Source: Hydrangea macrophylla (lineage: Eukaryota > Streptophyta > Magnoliopsida > Cornales > Hydrangeaceae). Taken from it: DNA of 64,000 bases. Numbering within the stretch: the stretch's first letter is position 1; each line of letters starts with the position of its first letter. Both the position numbers and the translations under genes were made by a program. The notes under the pieces were generated by a model. It searched no databases and was not told the DNA's origin. It worked only from the letters and a program-made list of their open reading frames with translations. Shown one piece after another: positions 1-12,000 of this stretch. Location: positions 65,954,010 through 66,018,009 of the forward strand of contig CM066983.1 of assembly GCA_033977485.1 (NCBI GenBank), read 5' to 3'.

Positions 1-2154
1 GAAGAGCTTGGAAGATCTTCAAAGGAGAAAAGCTTTGAGGATAGTTTGGAGGTGACCCTCTAATCTTAGTTGTGTTTTATTCCTTTTGAGCCTCTAATCT
101 TCAAGTCATTTTGTTTTCTTTGATTAAGATCTAGAGTTTGTTAAGTAAACTTGGAAGTCCTTGTTTCTAATCCTTTGATCCTTCTTCTATTTTTCTTATG
201 TTTTCCTTTTGAGATTCTTGGAGATCTTCAATATCTCTCTTGAAAGCTCTTGAGTTTGTTATTTTGAATCTCATGTAAGCTTATACTTCACATGGGAGTC
301 AAAATTTGATCATCACTTCATTCAATAAGCAAATAGATGGATCCAAGTCCATACTTATGACTTAGGTCCTCTAGCTTGATGTTTCATGGAATCCTTTCTA
401 TATTCCTTTGAGATTCATGAGTATTAGTCATATCTTCATCTCCAATGACCATCAAGTGATAGGAGAAAGTAGTTTTGAGTCTAAGCCCATCTCCATGGTT
501 TAGATTCACTATCTTGAGATTTCATGAAGTCTATTCATACTTCATTTGAAATCTACAAATATAAAGGTCTTTAGTCTCCAATGACCATCAAATGGTAGGA
601 GAAAATGGTTTAGTCCAAAGTCCAACTTCATGGTTTAATAATTAGAATTAACAAATGAAAGTTGAACTTGACAATGAAATGGTGGGTTCATAAACCGGTT
701 TCGATCAAGGATTTTTAGTTCGAAATCTAACCGTTGGAATCAAGTGAAACAAACGAGAAAGTGTCAATAACTCAAAGTTACACCACCGTAATTTTTGTTT
801 TATGGAGATTTCATGTCCAAAGTGGTTTGGTTATGAGTTTTGTAAAGTCACTACAATCTGTCCAGAGTTTCAGCACAGTATCATTCTTTTGAAATAAGTA
901 AATCAGAGCTTTAATAAGTGTTTGTGACCCAAAATAATTTTTTCTAAGTATATTAATGTTTTAGGAAGTCACCCTAAAAAGAACAAAGCATTTATGATCT
1001 TTTTGCTATTTTTAGAAAATCGTGCAAGAACTCTGGACAGAAGGTTGTAAAATACTGAGTGATGTCTGGTTTTTGTCCAATTCCTGGAGATCCAACCGTT
1101 GGAACTTTGATTTCTTTTTTGGGTTAAAAACTAGACACACAGAGGCATCTTGTGTCTAAAATTCATCAAGATCAAACTACGGGAACCATGCTTTTTTTAT
1201 TTTTTAAAGTTATGATTTGCTCTCAGCAAATTTCAGAATTCTGCAATAGTTTTAACCAATCCTATGATTTAGATGGTACTTTCATGAGTTAAGGGTCAAA
1301 CCATGTTTCAATAATGGTTAATTAAGCTTTAATTCAAAGTTTAAGTGATCTAAATGATTGGGTATTCCGTAATTCATTCTTGTTCATGAACATATTCATC
1401 CGTATGGCTCGGCACTTGTAATTAGGATTTATTTGCTTTAGATTTAATTACATATGATAAACTTAAGCTAGAAATCTAGGATTGCTATTCCCAACTTCAT
1501 ATCTTGTATATCATATGGACTAGCCTTTTGTTTTGTAGCGCTATTAAGGTATGATTTCTAGAACTCCTTTTTATTTTATTTTAGTTTCTTGATTTTATTA
1601 ATTTTTCAACCTCATGCACGACACATTAGAATTAGGTTCTTGCCTTATGTGTATATGTGATTAGAGACTCTTTTTTTTTAGGATTTTCTTTTATTTGTAT
1701 GCATTGCACGTTTAATATTGCTGCTGGATCCCGGGTAAGTTCTCTTGTTCCCTATTGCATATCATATTGTTTGCTATTTGAAATATGTGATTTTTGAATG
1801 ATATTTTATCACTTGCAATTTTGCACCCTTTAGACATGCTTTTGTAATGTATATTTATACGTATGTATTAATTGAGGGTACGTTCAAATTAATAATTCGA
1901 TTAAAAGGATGTTAAGTAGAGGCATATCACGAGATAGGATGAGAAGGGGTGTTTTAGTCCGATGGGCTCCTTCCCTCCTCATTCCATAATCCCCGGACCT
2001 AGTTAATCTTTCGTTTCGCAAAAGATCAGTTTTCTTTTGAAATGGTTTCTTAATTTTCCTTTTAAAAATTAAATGGCGACTCATTTGTTTTGAATTCGAA
2101 TTTTAAAAGAATTTTAAAAGAAAAGCTGTGAGTAAGAAAATTGCGATATCCACA
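1..2154 (+). repeat. 5' LTR of element 1 (LTR A, left part missing)
   Basis: It aligns along its whole length with 18175-20335 and 23344-25401. By eye it differs from the 3' LTR at about 3 per cent of positions in sampled stretches. It ends in GATATCCACA at 2154, directly before the PBS. It lacks an 8-bp segment (near 1268) shared by the other two LTRs, so those two are closer to each other. No promoter can be assessed here because U3 lies outside the window. Confidence 0.9.
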
Positions 2155-2157
2155 ATC

Positions 2158-2175
2158 TGGCGACTCCACTGCGGA
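2158..2175 (+). other. Primer binding site of element 1
   Basis: TGGCGACTCCACTGCGGA starts 3 bp after the LTR end. This is the PBS form usual in Tat/Ogre elements, where it is generally assigned to a tRNA-Arg. One base appears changed from the commoner TGGGGA ending. The tRNA assignment is from family knowledge, not checked here. Confidence 0.75.
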
Positions 2176-3492
2176 TCGAACACAGAATCTCTGATTTCGC
2201 AGACCAGAATTCTGATTTTGTGTTCACTTGAGGATTAGACTTGAAAGCATCCTTTTAATCGAATTAATTAATCTTTGTATGCCTGTTGCATCTCACTTGC
2301 ATGTCCAGCCAGTCAATTGCACGGAACTATGACCTTGGAGGCTCGGGGCAACCCGGTCGGTCAAGTCATCATGGGACTGTGTGATCACCCTTGATCTCGT
2401 ACCGTGATTTGGTATATTAAGCATCCTATCGGATGTGTGTCAAGGGTCCCTTATTTGACCAAAACTCGGCCTTTGCATGGTAGCTTCTATAGAACCTTTC
2501 GATCTTAGGAAATTAATTCTTGATTAGGATTATGTGCTAGGGAGTTTTGTATGCCCGTAAGGGATTATTTGAGATGATGATGCTTGCTTGATGAAAGATG
2601 TGTAACCCTTTAATCACCTTTTAACAATTCCTTATCATGTCCCACGACATTTGGCAGCATGCTGAATCTTGATTATAAGATTACATCTCTAATATCTTGT
2701 TAGCTAAGCATCATTGACCTTGTATGTATCCAAATTCATGAAAAGTGCGGTGATAATCCGATCATGTGATCCTTCTACCCAAAGAATTTTTCCATCTTTA
2801 AAAGCAAACAGATTCTTGCCATCTTTATTCCCAAAGTTTTCAATCACTTTTTCAAAGAAAATCTTTGGAGTTCACTTTTTTGATTAAAACTCCAAATTAA
2901 CTACCTTTGTTAAGGTACATTTTCACATGATCATTTTTCTAAGGAAAATCAAAAATCTTCGGGAATTGTTTTTGGAAAAAAAATTGCTCTTCAAATGAAT
3001 TTTAAAGGAATCCAATCATCTTCATTGGGAAATGTTTTCACGTCCTCATTTTTTTAAATAAAATATTCAAAATCCTTGAGAATCATTTTTGAAAGATCTC
3101 ATCATTTAAAGAAAAGCTTATCAAATGAATTTTGAAAATTTTTTCATCCAACCTCTGAGAAGGTAGTAAGGATCACAATGAGAGGAGGAATTAGCGCACT
3201 TGACATGGGTGTGGATCTTATGTGCTTATGTGCTTATGTGTTAGGATTAGGATTTTCTCCTTTTTTTGGCATATAGAATAGGCACACACGCACACATGCA
3301 TTACATCCGTGTGATATATAAGAGGAAGTTTTTACCAAATAAAAATTTCTTTGTACGACAAAAGAAAACGGACAAAAAGTTTTTAAAGGAAAATTTTCAA
3401 AATTTGCTATAGGAGCGAAAATAGCATCTAGATCAAGTCAAGCCTGGTTTAGGGATCCCACGGCGAGTCTGGTAAGAAGAGAAGGTGCTAAC
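2176..3492 (+). other. Untranslated leader of element 1
   Basis: About 1.3 kb between PBS and gag with no credible reading frame. Ogre elements carry an extra ORF1 at this place and none is seen here. AT-rich stretches with short repeated phrases around 2820-3150 are the only structure noticed. Confidence 0.6.
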
Positions 3493-5009
3493 ATGACTGA
3501 GGAAAGAAACAACGAGGAAATGGCTCGGCTAAGAACACTGGTAGAACAACAAGTGGAGCAAATGAGGCGACAGGCCGAAAACATAAACCGCATGATGGCG
3601 ATGATAGAAGAGCTGAATCGTCGACCACCACCTGTAATTCCACCTGTTATGGACCCACCTTTGGGAGGAGGGGAGGGAGATTGGTTTGATAATCAGGAGG
3701 CATAATGGACTGATGCACTACGGGCTAACAGAGACAGAGAGAAAGCTGAGAAGGAGAAGCTACTAATCGAGAAAATAGAGAAGTTGGAAAGGGTAATGCG
3801 CAAGGCTCAGGGAGTCGATACCTATCTGATGGAACTGGAGGGATTGTATGACGGAGTACGTGAGACACTGCCTATCGCGTTCAAGATGCCAATTTTTGAT
3901 AAATTTGATGGGACCGGCAATCCTCGCAGCCATGTAAGAATGTGTATTGGGACTTTCCAACCAAGCGGCTTGAGCATAACCATGATGGCGGTCCTATTCC
4001 ATCAGACTTTGACTGGAGCTGCTCTATCCTGGTATCTTACTCTCAAACCAAGCAAAACCAGGGTATGGGAGGAAGTGATTAAAGCATTTGTGGCAAAGTA
4101 CGAGTACAATCAAGATTTGGATGTCACTGTCCGAGATTTGGAGACCACTAGGCAAGGGAACAAAGAATCATTCACCGAATACCTGAGCAGATGGAGGAGA
4201 AAGGCAGCTAAAATGGTACAAAGGTCGTCTGAGAAGGACCTATCGCGTACCAAGAAAAGATGATATTCCAGTCAATCAACACCTTTGCTGAGGTTTTCGA
4301 TGTCGGGACGAGGATAGAGGATGCAATACAAGAGGGGGTAATCAAGAAAGAGGAGCAACCAAAATGGTACAGGAGGCCAAACTATGGATCCATCGGAGGA
4401 CAAGCGGGAGGTCACTCTGGCCCCACCGATGTCAATGCACTAAATGGACCAGAAAGGAAATTCAACATAGCACCGAGGAGAGGAGGGGATAAAGCGCCAA
4501 GGAAGTTCTCAGATTTGGGAGTGTCACTGTCAACTACCCTCGATCGACTGTTAGCAAAGGGGCATCTCTGTCAGTTGGAACCTCGACCCCTACCAAGTCC
4601 GCTCCAGCCAAATTTTCAAGGGGACCTCTTTTGCAAATTTCATCAGCAGAAGGGTCACTCAACGGATAGGTGTATGAGATTAAGGCACAAGATTCAGGAC
4701 CTCATTGATAACAAGGTAATTTTGGAACCTCCCACCAAAGCTCCGAATGTTACTAGAAATCCGCTTCCGAATCATCGAGTTGTGCCACCACCGCAGGGCC
4801 TTTATCTCTTGGGTATAGAAGAAGTAACCTTCGATCCGTCTAGGCTAATCAATAAGGCCGGGACAGCAAGAAAGCCATACCAGCTGCCTAAGGGTTCGAT
4901 AATCTGTGCTTTGGAGGATCAGCCGGAGAAGAGTAAAAAAGGACAGTCAGACTGGTGGATTCAAGGGAATAACGGTAGAGACGTGAGCCAGGTAGAAGAC
5001 GATCTTTAG
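3493..5009 (+). pseudogene. gag of element 1 (broken)
   Basis: The first frame starts at ATG 3493 with a Gln/Glu/Arg-rich coiled-coil N-terminus and a Pro-rich linker, and is cut by TAA at 3703-3705. The same frame resumes and carries the retrotransposon gag core (IFDKFDGTGNPRSH, then LSWYLTL and FVAKYEYNQDL), ending at 4263. A frameshift near 4258 moves to a third segment to 5009, with INTFAEVFDVGTRIED and a cysteine/histidine patch near FCKFHQQKGHSTDRC. A short piece of the usual gag seems to be missing at the frameshift. The product would be the capsid/nucleocapsid protein packaging element RNA. Confidence 0.85.
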
Positions 5010-5239
5010 TATGAGAGCGACAAAGAAATAGAGATGGTGGAGGCTACTTTGAAAGTTGATTCAGAAGTCGACAATCTGTGGGCAAGGGAAGAAGTCAGTC
5101 ATTTAACCCACACGAGCTAGAGGAGGATCATCCGGGGAGAGATCTAGACAAAGGAAAAGGGAAGATGAATGAAGAAGAGGAAGAAGACAGGGTTCTAAAG
5201 CAGATGAAGAAGACTTAGGCTAACATCACTGTTTGGGGG

Positions 5240-6439
5240 TTGCTGATTGCCTCCAAACGCCACAGACAGGCGGTCCTAGACGCTCTAAACCAAGCTGATG
5301 TGTCTATCGACACCACCCCAGAGGACCTCATAGGGCTGATCGGCAAAATTCTGACTTCGGCTATTACCTTCTCGTCAAATGACTTGCCTCTGGGAGGGCC
5401 CGTTCGCAACAAACCATTATATGTCACTGTCGAATGCTTGGGGAATGTCGTGCCTGCTTGCCTGGTTGACAGTGGGTCGGCCTTCAACGTGTGTCCCTTC
5501 CGAACGGCTAAGTGAATGGGCCTGAATGAGTCAACATTTACACCATTTGAGCAAAGGGTAAGAGCCTACGACAACACCCAGAGAACGGTCATGGGGATAG
5601 TCCTTCTTCGTCTCGTTATCGGCCCTTTTGGAAAAGAAGCTGAATTCCAAGTCATCGACATCCCCGCTTCCTTCAACCTGCTGCTAGGTAGGCCTTGGTT
5701 GGACAGTTTGGGTGCTATACCGTCAATGATCCATCAAAAGGTTAAGTATGTTTGGGAGAATAAAGTCTGTGATATCCTCGAGGATAGCTGGGTTCGTCCG
5801 CCTAAAGCATCATCAAGCGCACCGGTTCTAGAATTACAGCTGCAAGAAGAAGAAGCAAATGTGGGAGGGTTCGAGCTCATCAGCATGCTGGAAGAGGAAA
5901 AGCCAAGAGAGTTTCTACCGCTCCATTTTGATCAGTATGCCAGTCCAGTGGTCGCAGGGATCATGAAGAGAATGGGTTTCTTTCCAGGATTAGGGTTGGG
6001 GAAGAACCTTCAAGGCCTGCCTGAGTTTCCAAGAATCCCTACTCAGACTCACACTCACGGCCTGGGGTACCAGCCGACAAAGAAAGAACTGAGGGCAAAG
6101 AAGAAGGCCGTCGATGCGCCACTAGACCCTTACGTAAAGGCGCTCAATGGATATTTTATGAAGGAAGGAGAAGATTTCCCCTTCTGTGGCTTCCCAGAGC
6201 CATGGATGGACCAGAAAGACAAATGTCTAAAGCCAGGATTCGAGATCTTTTTCTCCCATGAATTTTCCAAGTACAAAGACCTGTTTTTGCAAATGCCTGA
6301 AAAGTCTGTTACCGTCAACGATTGGATTAGTGTACTGGACGGACCGGTCATGCAGAACCTGTTTAGCGAAGGAGGGGTAAAAGTCTGGAAGTCAAGGATG
6401 AGGAGGGGAACGTCGAGGATGTGCTGGAAGAAGAACTAG
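5240..6439 (+). pseudogene. Aspartic protease and G-patch region of element 1
   Basis: Retroviral-type aspartic protease region: LVDSGSAFNVCPF near 5462-5505 holds the catalytic Asp-Ser-Gly. TGA at 5513-5515 cuts the frame, which continues in the same phase with FNLLLGRPWLDSLGAIPS (the flap/ILG part of the fold). Downstream, around 5935-6090, GFFPGLGLGKNLQG and HGLGYQP form a G-patch-like glycine motif, common in plant Tat polyproteins and expected to bind RNA or a helicase. The frame breaks near 6400, where the RT frame takes over. Confidence 0.8.
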
Positions 6440-8280
6440 AAAAAGATGAGGAAGATCAAAGGAAGACCGACAAAGGGAGGGCTGAGAAAGAAGAAGTGGA
6501 AGAGATTACCAAGGTAGGAGATCTGGAAGAATACTTCGTCACTGATCTAGGAGGAAAGAACAAGAGAGAGTGGGTCTTTGAGTCTAGTGACAAGTATCCC
6601 CCTCACCCAGAGTCTGTAATGGCCCAAATGAGGCGTCTTACTATTTCTATGTCTGTTGTAATCACTCCTAACAAAATCAATGAAAGTATGACTGATTCCG
6701 CCTACTTGAATGTGCTTAATGAATGTGGTGAATGTGAAATACCTAATGAATTACAAAAATTAGTTGAAAAAGAAAATGAATATGCATGCAAAATCATAGA
6801 GAACACCCTAACAATTAATCTGGGAAATGAAGACAACCCTCAAAATGTTTTTATTGGCTCAACACTTAGCAATGAAGAAAGCAAAGAACTAATCAATCTA
6901 TTGAATGAATTTAAAGATGTTTTTGCATGGTCTTATAATGATATGCCAGGTATTGATCAAAAAATAGTCCAGCACCACATCCCTCTCTTTCCTAATTCAA
7001 AACCCATAAAACAAAAATTGAGGCAAATGAGGCCAGAATGGGCACTTAAAGTAAAAGAGGAGGTTGAAAAGCAATTAAAGGTTGGATTCTTGATGGTCAT
7101 CGAGTATCCTGAGTGGATTGCCAACATTGTGCCTGTCCCAAAGAAGGATGGTCACGTTAGGGTTTGTGTTAATTTTCGAGATTTAAACAGAGTAAGCCCT
7201 AAAGACGATTTCCCATTACCCCACATCGACGTGTTGGTTGATAACACTGCGGGACATGAGCTTCTATCTTTCATGGATGGATTCTCTGGGTATAATCAAA
7301 TCCTCATGGCACCCGAGGATAGGGAGAAAACCACGTTCATCACTCTGTGGGGGACATATTGATATAGGGTCATGCCGTTCGGACTTAAGAATACAAGTGC
7401 GACCTATCAAAGGGCTGCCACCACTTTATGATCCACAAAGAGGTGGAGGTGTATGTGGATGATATGATTGTGAAATCCAAAGAGAGGGGAGGACACCTAG
7501 AGGCTTTGAGAAAGTTCTTTGAGAGATTGAGGAAGTTCAAAATGAGGCTAAACCCGAAGAAATGCACGTTCGGAGTCACAACTGGGAAATTATTGGAATT
7601 TCTCATTACTTAGAGGGGAATAGAGGTGGACCCCACCAAAATAAAAGCCATAACCGAAATGAACCCACCAAAAAATGAGAAAGAGTTGAGGGGGTTCCTG
7701 GGTAGAATACAATTCATAAGCCGTTTTATCTCAAAGCTCACCATGACCTGCGACCCGCTATTCAAGTTACTCAGAAAAGGAGAGAGATTTGAATGGGATA
7801 CCTTGTGTCAGGAAGCCTTTGATAAGATCAACACCTACCTCCAAAACCCACCTGTCCTGTCACCACCTTCACCCAGGAAACCTCTACTGCTGTACCTTTC
7901 TGTGATCGAAGACTCAATGGGATGCATGTTGGCCCAAGAAGGAGAAGGACACGTAGAAAAGTCCATTTATTATTTGAGTAAAAGGATATGACCGGATACA
8001 AGTTGAAGTACTCACCATTAGAAAAGGCATGTTGGGCCTTAGTCTGGTGCACCCGTCGCCTTAGGCATTATATGTTATCCTTCCCCGTGATCTTAATCTC
8101 CCGAATGGATCCGCTCAAATACCTATTTAAAAAACCCGCCTTGACCAGTAGGATTTCCCGATGGACCATGACGCTAGCCGAGTTTGATATCAGATATGTT
8201 ACCTCCAAATCTGTCAAGGGGAGAGCCATCACCGAGTACCTAGCTGACTTCGCCGTGGAAACTGGGGAGAAAGGAGAATT
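6421..8280 (+). pseudogene. Reverse transcriptase and RNase H of element 1 (broken)
   Basis: RT signatures in order: IVPVPKKDGHVRVCVNFRDL, LLSFMDGFSGYNQI (first catalytic Asp), VMPFGLKN, then YVDDMIVKS near 7450 with both catalytic aspartates intact. Breaks: TGA at 7360-7362, a small frameshifting deletion near 7420 just before the YVDDM block, TAG at 7611-7613, and a frame change near 7990. The connection and first RNase H domain follow (FEWDTLCQEAFDKI, LLLYLSVIEDSMGCML, then LKYSPLEKACWALVW). The protein would copy element RNA into DNA and remove the RNA strand. Confidence 0.88.
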
Positions 8281-8923
8281 CAAGTTCCCTGATGAAGAAG
8301 TGATGGAGGTAAGAGAGGATTTGTGGAAGATTTATTTCGATAGGGCCGCCAATCAATTAGGATACGGAGTCGGGGTCATCCTTGTAGCACCTGAAGGAAC
8401 CCCTACCCCACTGGCCGTCAAGCTTAAGTACAACTCAAGCAATAATACGGCAGAGTACGAAGCATGCATAGTGGGAATGGAGGTGGCGCTGGCCTTAAAA
8501 GTTGAAAAAGTTGATGTGTTCGGAGATTCCAATTTGATCATATCCCAAGTGCGGGGAGATTGGAGGGTGAAACACGAAAAGATGAGGCCATACCATGACT
8601 ATTTGGAGAGTTTGAAAGAACAATTCAGGAAGATATCATTCTACTACCTCCCTCGAGAGGAAAGCCAATTGGCCAATTCCCTGGCAACCCTGGCATCAAT
8701 GACACAGATTCCTTCAGGGGTCACGATGATCCCATTATCCATACAAATCAGAAATAAGCCCTCATTTGAGGCAGTTGCGGCCATAGAAGACGAAGGGGAA
8801 GTACCATGGTATGTGGATGTATGGAAGTTCATTAAAGAAGGAGAATACCCCGTAGGAGCCTTAGAAAAGGACAAAAAGGCGATTCAACGATTCGACCCCT
8901 CAATTTGTGATTTATGCAAATAA
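8281..8923 (+). pseudogene. Second (archaeal-type) RNase H domain of element 1
   Basis: A separate RNase H fold follows the normal one: KIYFDRAANQLGYGVGVI (Asp), NNTAEYEACIVGMEVAL (Glu), VDVFGDSNLIISQV (Asp). The end, FYYLPREESQLANSLATLAS, is typical of the plant aRNH module. All three acidic catalytic residues are visible. Having two RNase H domains is what defines the Tat clade among plant Ty3/gypsy elements. The domain sits in one uninterrupted frame (7988-8923) joined to the preceding RNase H. Confidence 0.85.
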
Positions 8924-10051
8924 GCTATGGAATAAATCCTACACCGGGTACAATCTGGAATGCCTATATGGGAAGGAAGCTAAGAGAATGATGGAGGAAA
9001 TACATGAGGGAGTGTGTGGGCCCCATATGAATGGGCACATACTGGCAAAGAAGATCATCCGACAGGGATACTATTGGACGACCTTGGACAAAGACTATTA
9101 CGAATATGTTAGAAGATGTCACAAGTGTCAGATTCATGCAAATCTGATGCATACCCCGCCGTCACAGCTCTATAGCATGACCACCCCTTGGCCATTTTCC
9201 ATATGGGGAATTGATATCATTGGTGAGATAGTTCTGAAGGCTTCCAATGGGCACCGATACATAATCGTGGCAACCGATTATTTTACAAAGTGGGTAGAGG
9301 CAGCCTCGTATGCAACTTTGAAAGCCAAAGACGTGGTGAGTTTCATCGAGAAAAACATAATCTGCAGGTATGGGGTCCCGAATGAGTTTATCTCCGATCA
9401 TGGCAGTCATTTTCAGGGAGAGGTTATCCCGCTCCTAGAAAAGTATAAGATCACTCGCCATCAATCATCCCCATATAGGCCTCAAACGAATGGAGCAGTG
9501 GAAGCAGCAAATAAGAATGTTAAAGCAAACTTGGGAATAACAACGGATACATACAAGGATTGGCATGAGAAGCTGCCATTAGCACTGTGGGGGTACCGGA
9601 CCTCCGTAAGGACTTCTACAGGAGCTACACCCTATTCACTGGTTTACGGCATGGAGGTCGTTCTCCCAGTCGAAGTAGAAATACCCTCTCCTAGGGTTTT
9701 GGCAGAGTGTGAGATCACCGAATTGGAGTGGACATGAGGAAGGTATGAAGAGTTGATGTTGCTCAATGAGAAGAGATTGGCTGCAATAAACCATACTCGG
9801 GGGTACCAGAAGAGAATAGCTCATGCTTTCAACAAAAAGGTTCGCCCAAGGAAGCTTGCTGAGGGTGACCTAGTCCTCAAATGATTGAAAGTGCCCGTTT
9901 ATGACCCCAGAGGAAAATTCAAACCCAACTGGGTCGGGCCATACATCATAAAGACTCTCCTCTCTAGAGGGGCGGCCTATCTCATGGACCTGGACGGAGT
10001 TGAATTTAAGCAACCGATTAACCTCGATCGCCTCAAGAAATACTTTGCTTG
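8907..10051 (+). pseudogene. Integrase of element 1 (two stops near the C-terminus)
   Basis: Zinc-binding N-terminus HHCC: the His pair in IHEGVCGPHMNGH and the Cys pair in RRCHKCQ. The catalytic core has D in WGIDIIGE, D in ISDHGSHFQ and E in GAVEAANKN, so the DDE triad is complete. TGA at 9735-9737 and another stop near 9883 interrupt the C-terminal part, which ends with a GPY/F-like module (KFKPNWVGPYIIK) and NLDRLKKYFA at 10051. No chromodomain is present, as expected for Tat. The frame differs from the preceding RNase H frame, so a frameshift lies near 8915. Confidence 0.87.
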
Positions 10052-10708
10052 AAACCTTTTCTTTCAAAGCCTCCTACCTCGATGAATTACGCTTGACCTG
10101 ATTCTCGTTAGGGGATACGTAGGCAACCTATTCGGTTCGGTCAGTAAATAATTGCCTGATTGGCACTTTCCTTTGCAGTCTTAAGCCGAACTACTTAGAG
10201 CCTGACACCCACTTGGGGATATGTAGGCGGGCTCTCCAAAGCCTTCGGTCCACCAAAAAATGTGTGCTAAACTAGGGGTAAACTGGCATTTACTCAGAAT
10301 CACTTCGAAGCCCTAAAACCATGGGCAAACTTCGTTTGCCAGCCGAAGAACCCAGATACAAGACCCTCCTTTGGATCACCTAGCTATCAAAATAAGTACT
10401 ATAAAGAAACAAATGAGAATTCAAGGTATAGAAGGAGTAAAGCTTTCAGCAAAAAGCAAAGTAAAGAGTCGAGTAAAAACATTGAAAGGAGAATTCTTCA
10501 TAAAGGATTAATCAAGGAAGTGAGCACTTCGATTAAACATGATAGAACTTTCCTAAAGATAACAACACTTCTTGAAAATTAAGGAAAATCACATTCAAAA
10601 GCGTAAAAAGAGTAGGCAGGGTCTGTCAGAAAGTTTTGTAAAATGGCAAGTTTTTCCCTGTTTTCGTCTACCTTATTATACATGTGTCTGTCAAGCTCGT
10701 CTCGCAAC
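10052..10708. other. Convergent intergenic region between pol and antisense DUF7745 gene
   Basis: Sense pol ends at 10051 and the antisense gene ends at 10709, so the two transcription units converge here. It holds two copies of a GGATACGTAGGC-like motif (10113-10124 and a variant at 10216-10229), also found near the PPT at 17138. Nothing else was recognised in the AT-rich remainder. Confidence 0.6.
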
Positions 10709-11782
10709 CTAGGCCTGGATCTCTAGAAGGTATTTGGCGGTAGGCACAATCAGAGCAGGAATCCTCGGGCACGGAGCAGCCATCTTGCTGTGCAAAGCCT
10801 CAATGAAAGCCTTCACAAGAGAAGGGCGCAAAATGGACCCCGTGATAAAATCAGCACTCACAGATTCAGTAGTATCCTGTAAAAGTCCAAACTGGTGGAC
10901 CACCCGATCGGGAATGTAGAAAGTAGTAACACGCAAACCCGGCAGCCAGATGCTGGGTCGCCCAGGAAGACGTACAACAATAGAGCTATGAATCCACTGA
11001 GGACAGACCCAGCAGATATCACTAGAAGAGAGGCTCTGCAGCCAACCGAACCATGCATCGGCAGAGTGAAACAAGCTGTGAATCTCCATACGATCGTAAG
11101 GAAGTGACCCGCAAAGATGGGAAGGGTGTATAAAGAGGTCCAAACGCTCCATGAGCCAAATCTGTAGAACAAAAGGTGTCTTGGCAGATAATATGGCCCC
11201 GGTAGCATGAGCATGATCCAGTCCTATCAGAGTCTCGCCGAGAACCAGCATGACTGCACTCTTTATCTCTCTCAAACCACAGGCAATGGGTATGAGAATT
11301 TCGGAGGACGACTGAAGGAGAAAGTAAGAAAGCATAGCAATCGATAGCGTGCTATGCCGTATAACTTGATACCCACTGTCGTAAGGATCCCCAATGAGAG
11401 CATAAACTGAGGAGAGGCACTCAAAGTCGACCTGTCTGTCATGAATGAAGGAGCCCGCGGCACCGCGGGATATATGGAGAAGAGCCACCATGTCCTGAAC
11501 ATACCCGGCTTGTACCGGAGGAACAATCAGATCCACAGAAGGGTCAGTGTGAAGGATAGCTCTGAACTCTTCAAACAAAGGACAAATCTCTTGATGACTA
11601 AAACGGAAGACGTGGAGCGAAGGATCCCAACATTGGGCAGCGGCTTGAAGCAAACTTTTGTTTAGAATCATTCGTCGGAAGGAGAAGAGGTCGTTTAGCT
11701 TGAAACACTCGAAGTTGAGCATATCGATACCGGAGAGGGTATCCATCCACGGGAAGAGGATTTGAGAACTAATGGGGGCCAT
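10709..11782 (-). CDS. Antisense DUF7745 / plant-mobile-domain-like protein inside element 1
   Basis: Uninterrupted frame of about 357 residues from ATG at 11782 (MAPISSQILFPWMD). An upstream in-frame ATG at 11899 would add 39 residues but lies across the TATA-like box and the palindrome array, so I prefer 11782. WDPSLHVFRFSHQEICPLFEE matches the DUF7745 family, which often accompanies plant gypsy elements and resembles the plant mobile domain (PMD). Near the C-terminus, FYIPDRVVHQFGLLQD resembles the PMD ending. No catalytic residues are evident; PMD proteins MAIN and MAIL1 of Arabidopsis act in gene and transposon silencing, so a regulatory role is possible but inferred. Unlike pol, this frame is intact, which suggests retained function or chance. 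Confidence 0.72.
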   Translation of the reverse strand: MAPISSQILFPWMDTLSGIDMLNFECFKLNDLFSFRRMILNKSLLQAAAQCWDPSLHVFRFSHQEICPLFEEFRAILHTDPSVDLIVPPVQAGYVQDMVALLHISRGAAGSFIHDRQVDFECLSSVYALIGDPYDSGYQVIRHSTLSIAMLSYFLLQSSSEILIPIACGLREIKSAVMLVLGETLIGLDHAHATGAILSAKTPFVLQIWLMERLDLFIHPSHLCGSLPYDRMEIHSLFHSADAWFGWLQSLSSSDICWVCPQWIHSSIVVRLPGRPSIWLPGLRVTTFYIPDRVVHQFGLLQDTTESVSADFITGSILRPSLVKAFIEALHSKMAAPCPRIPALIVPTAKYLLEIQA

Positions 11783-11840
11783 TGGAGAGAGGAGAGAATG
11801 AAAGAAGATAGTCTTTTGCGGAGTTTTGAAGAAAAGAGGG

Positions 11841-11850
11841 CATAAATAGA
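11841..11850 (-). promoter_or_regulatory. TATA-like box of the antisense DUF7745 gene
   Basis: On the minus strand TCTATTTATG lies about 60 bp before the chosen ATG, and the palindrome array begins about 22 bp further upstream. The order array, TATA, short leader, ATG is that of a compact promoter. The TATA match is imperfect. Confidence 0.45.
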
Positions 11851-11872
11851 GGTAGATCTGCCTGGAGTTAGA

Positions 11873-12000
11873 GCGGCATTCAGTAAAGTATAACGGCACT
11901 CGACGAAGTGCCGCGCGGCAGTCCGTGAGTGCCGTTGCGGCATTTGCTGACTTCCGCTACGGCACTCACCGAGTGCCGCGGAGACCTTACCGAGTGCCGC
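11873..12000. repeat. Palindrome array 1, upstream of the DUF7745 gene
   Basis: Five to six units at about 22-bp period. GGCACTCACCGAGTGCC is a perfect palindrome with a 3-bp spacer; GGCAGTCCGTGAGTGCC and neighbours are one or two changes away. The same units occur before the PMD gene and in the LTR. GC-rich against an AT-rich background. Confidence 0.8.
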
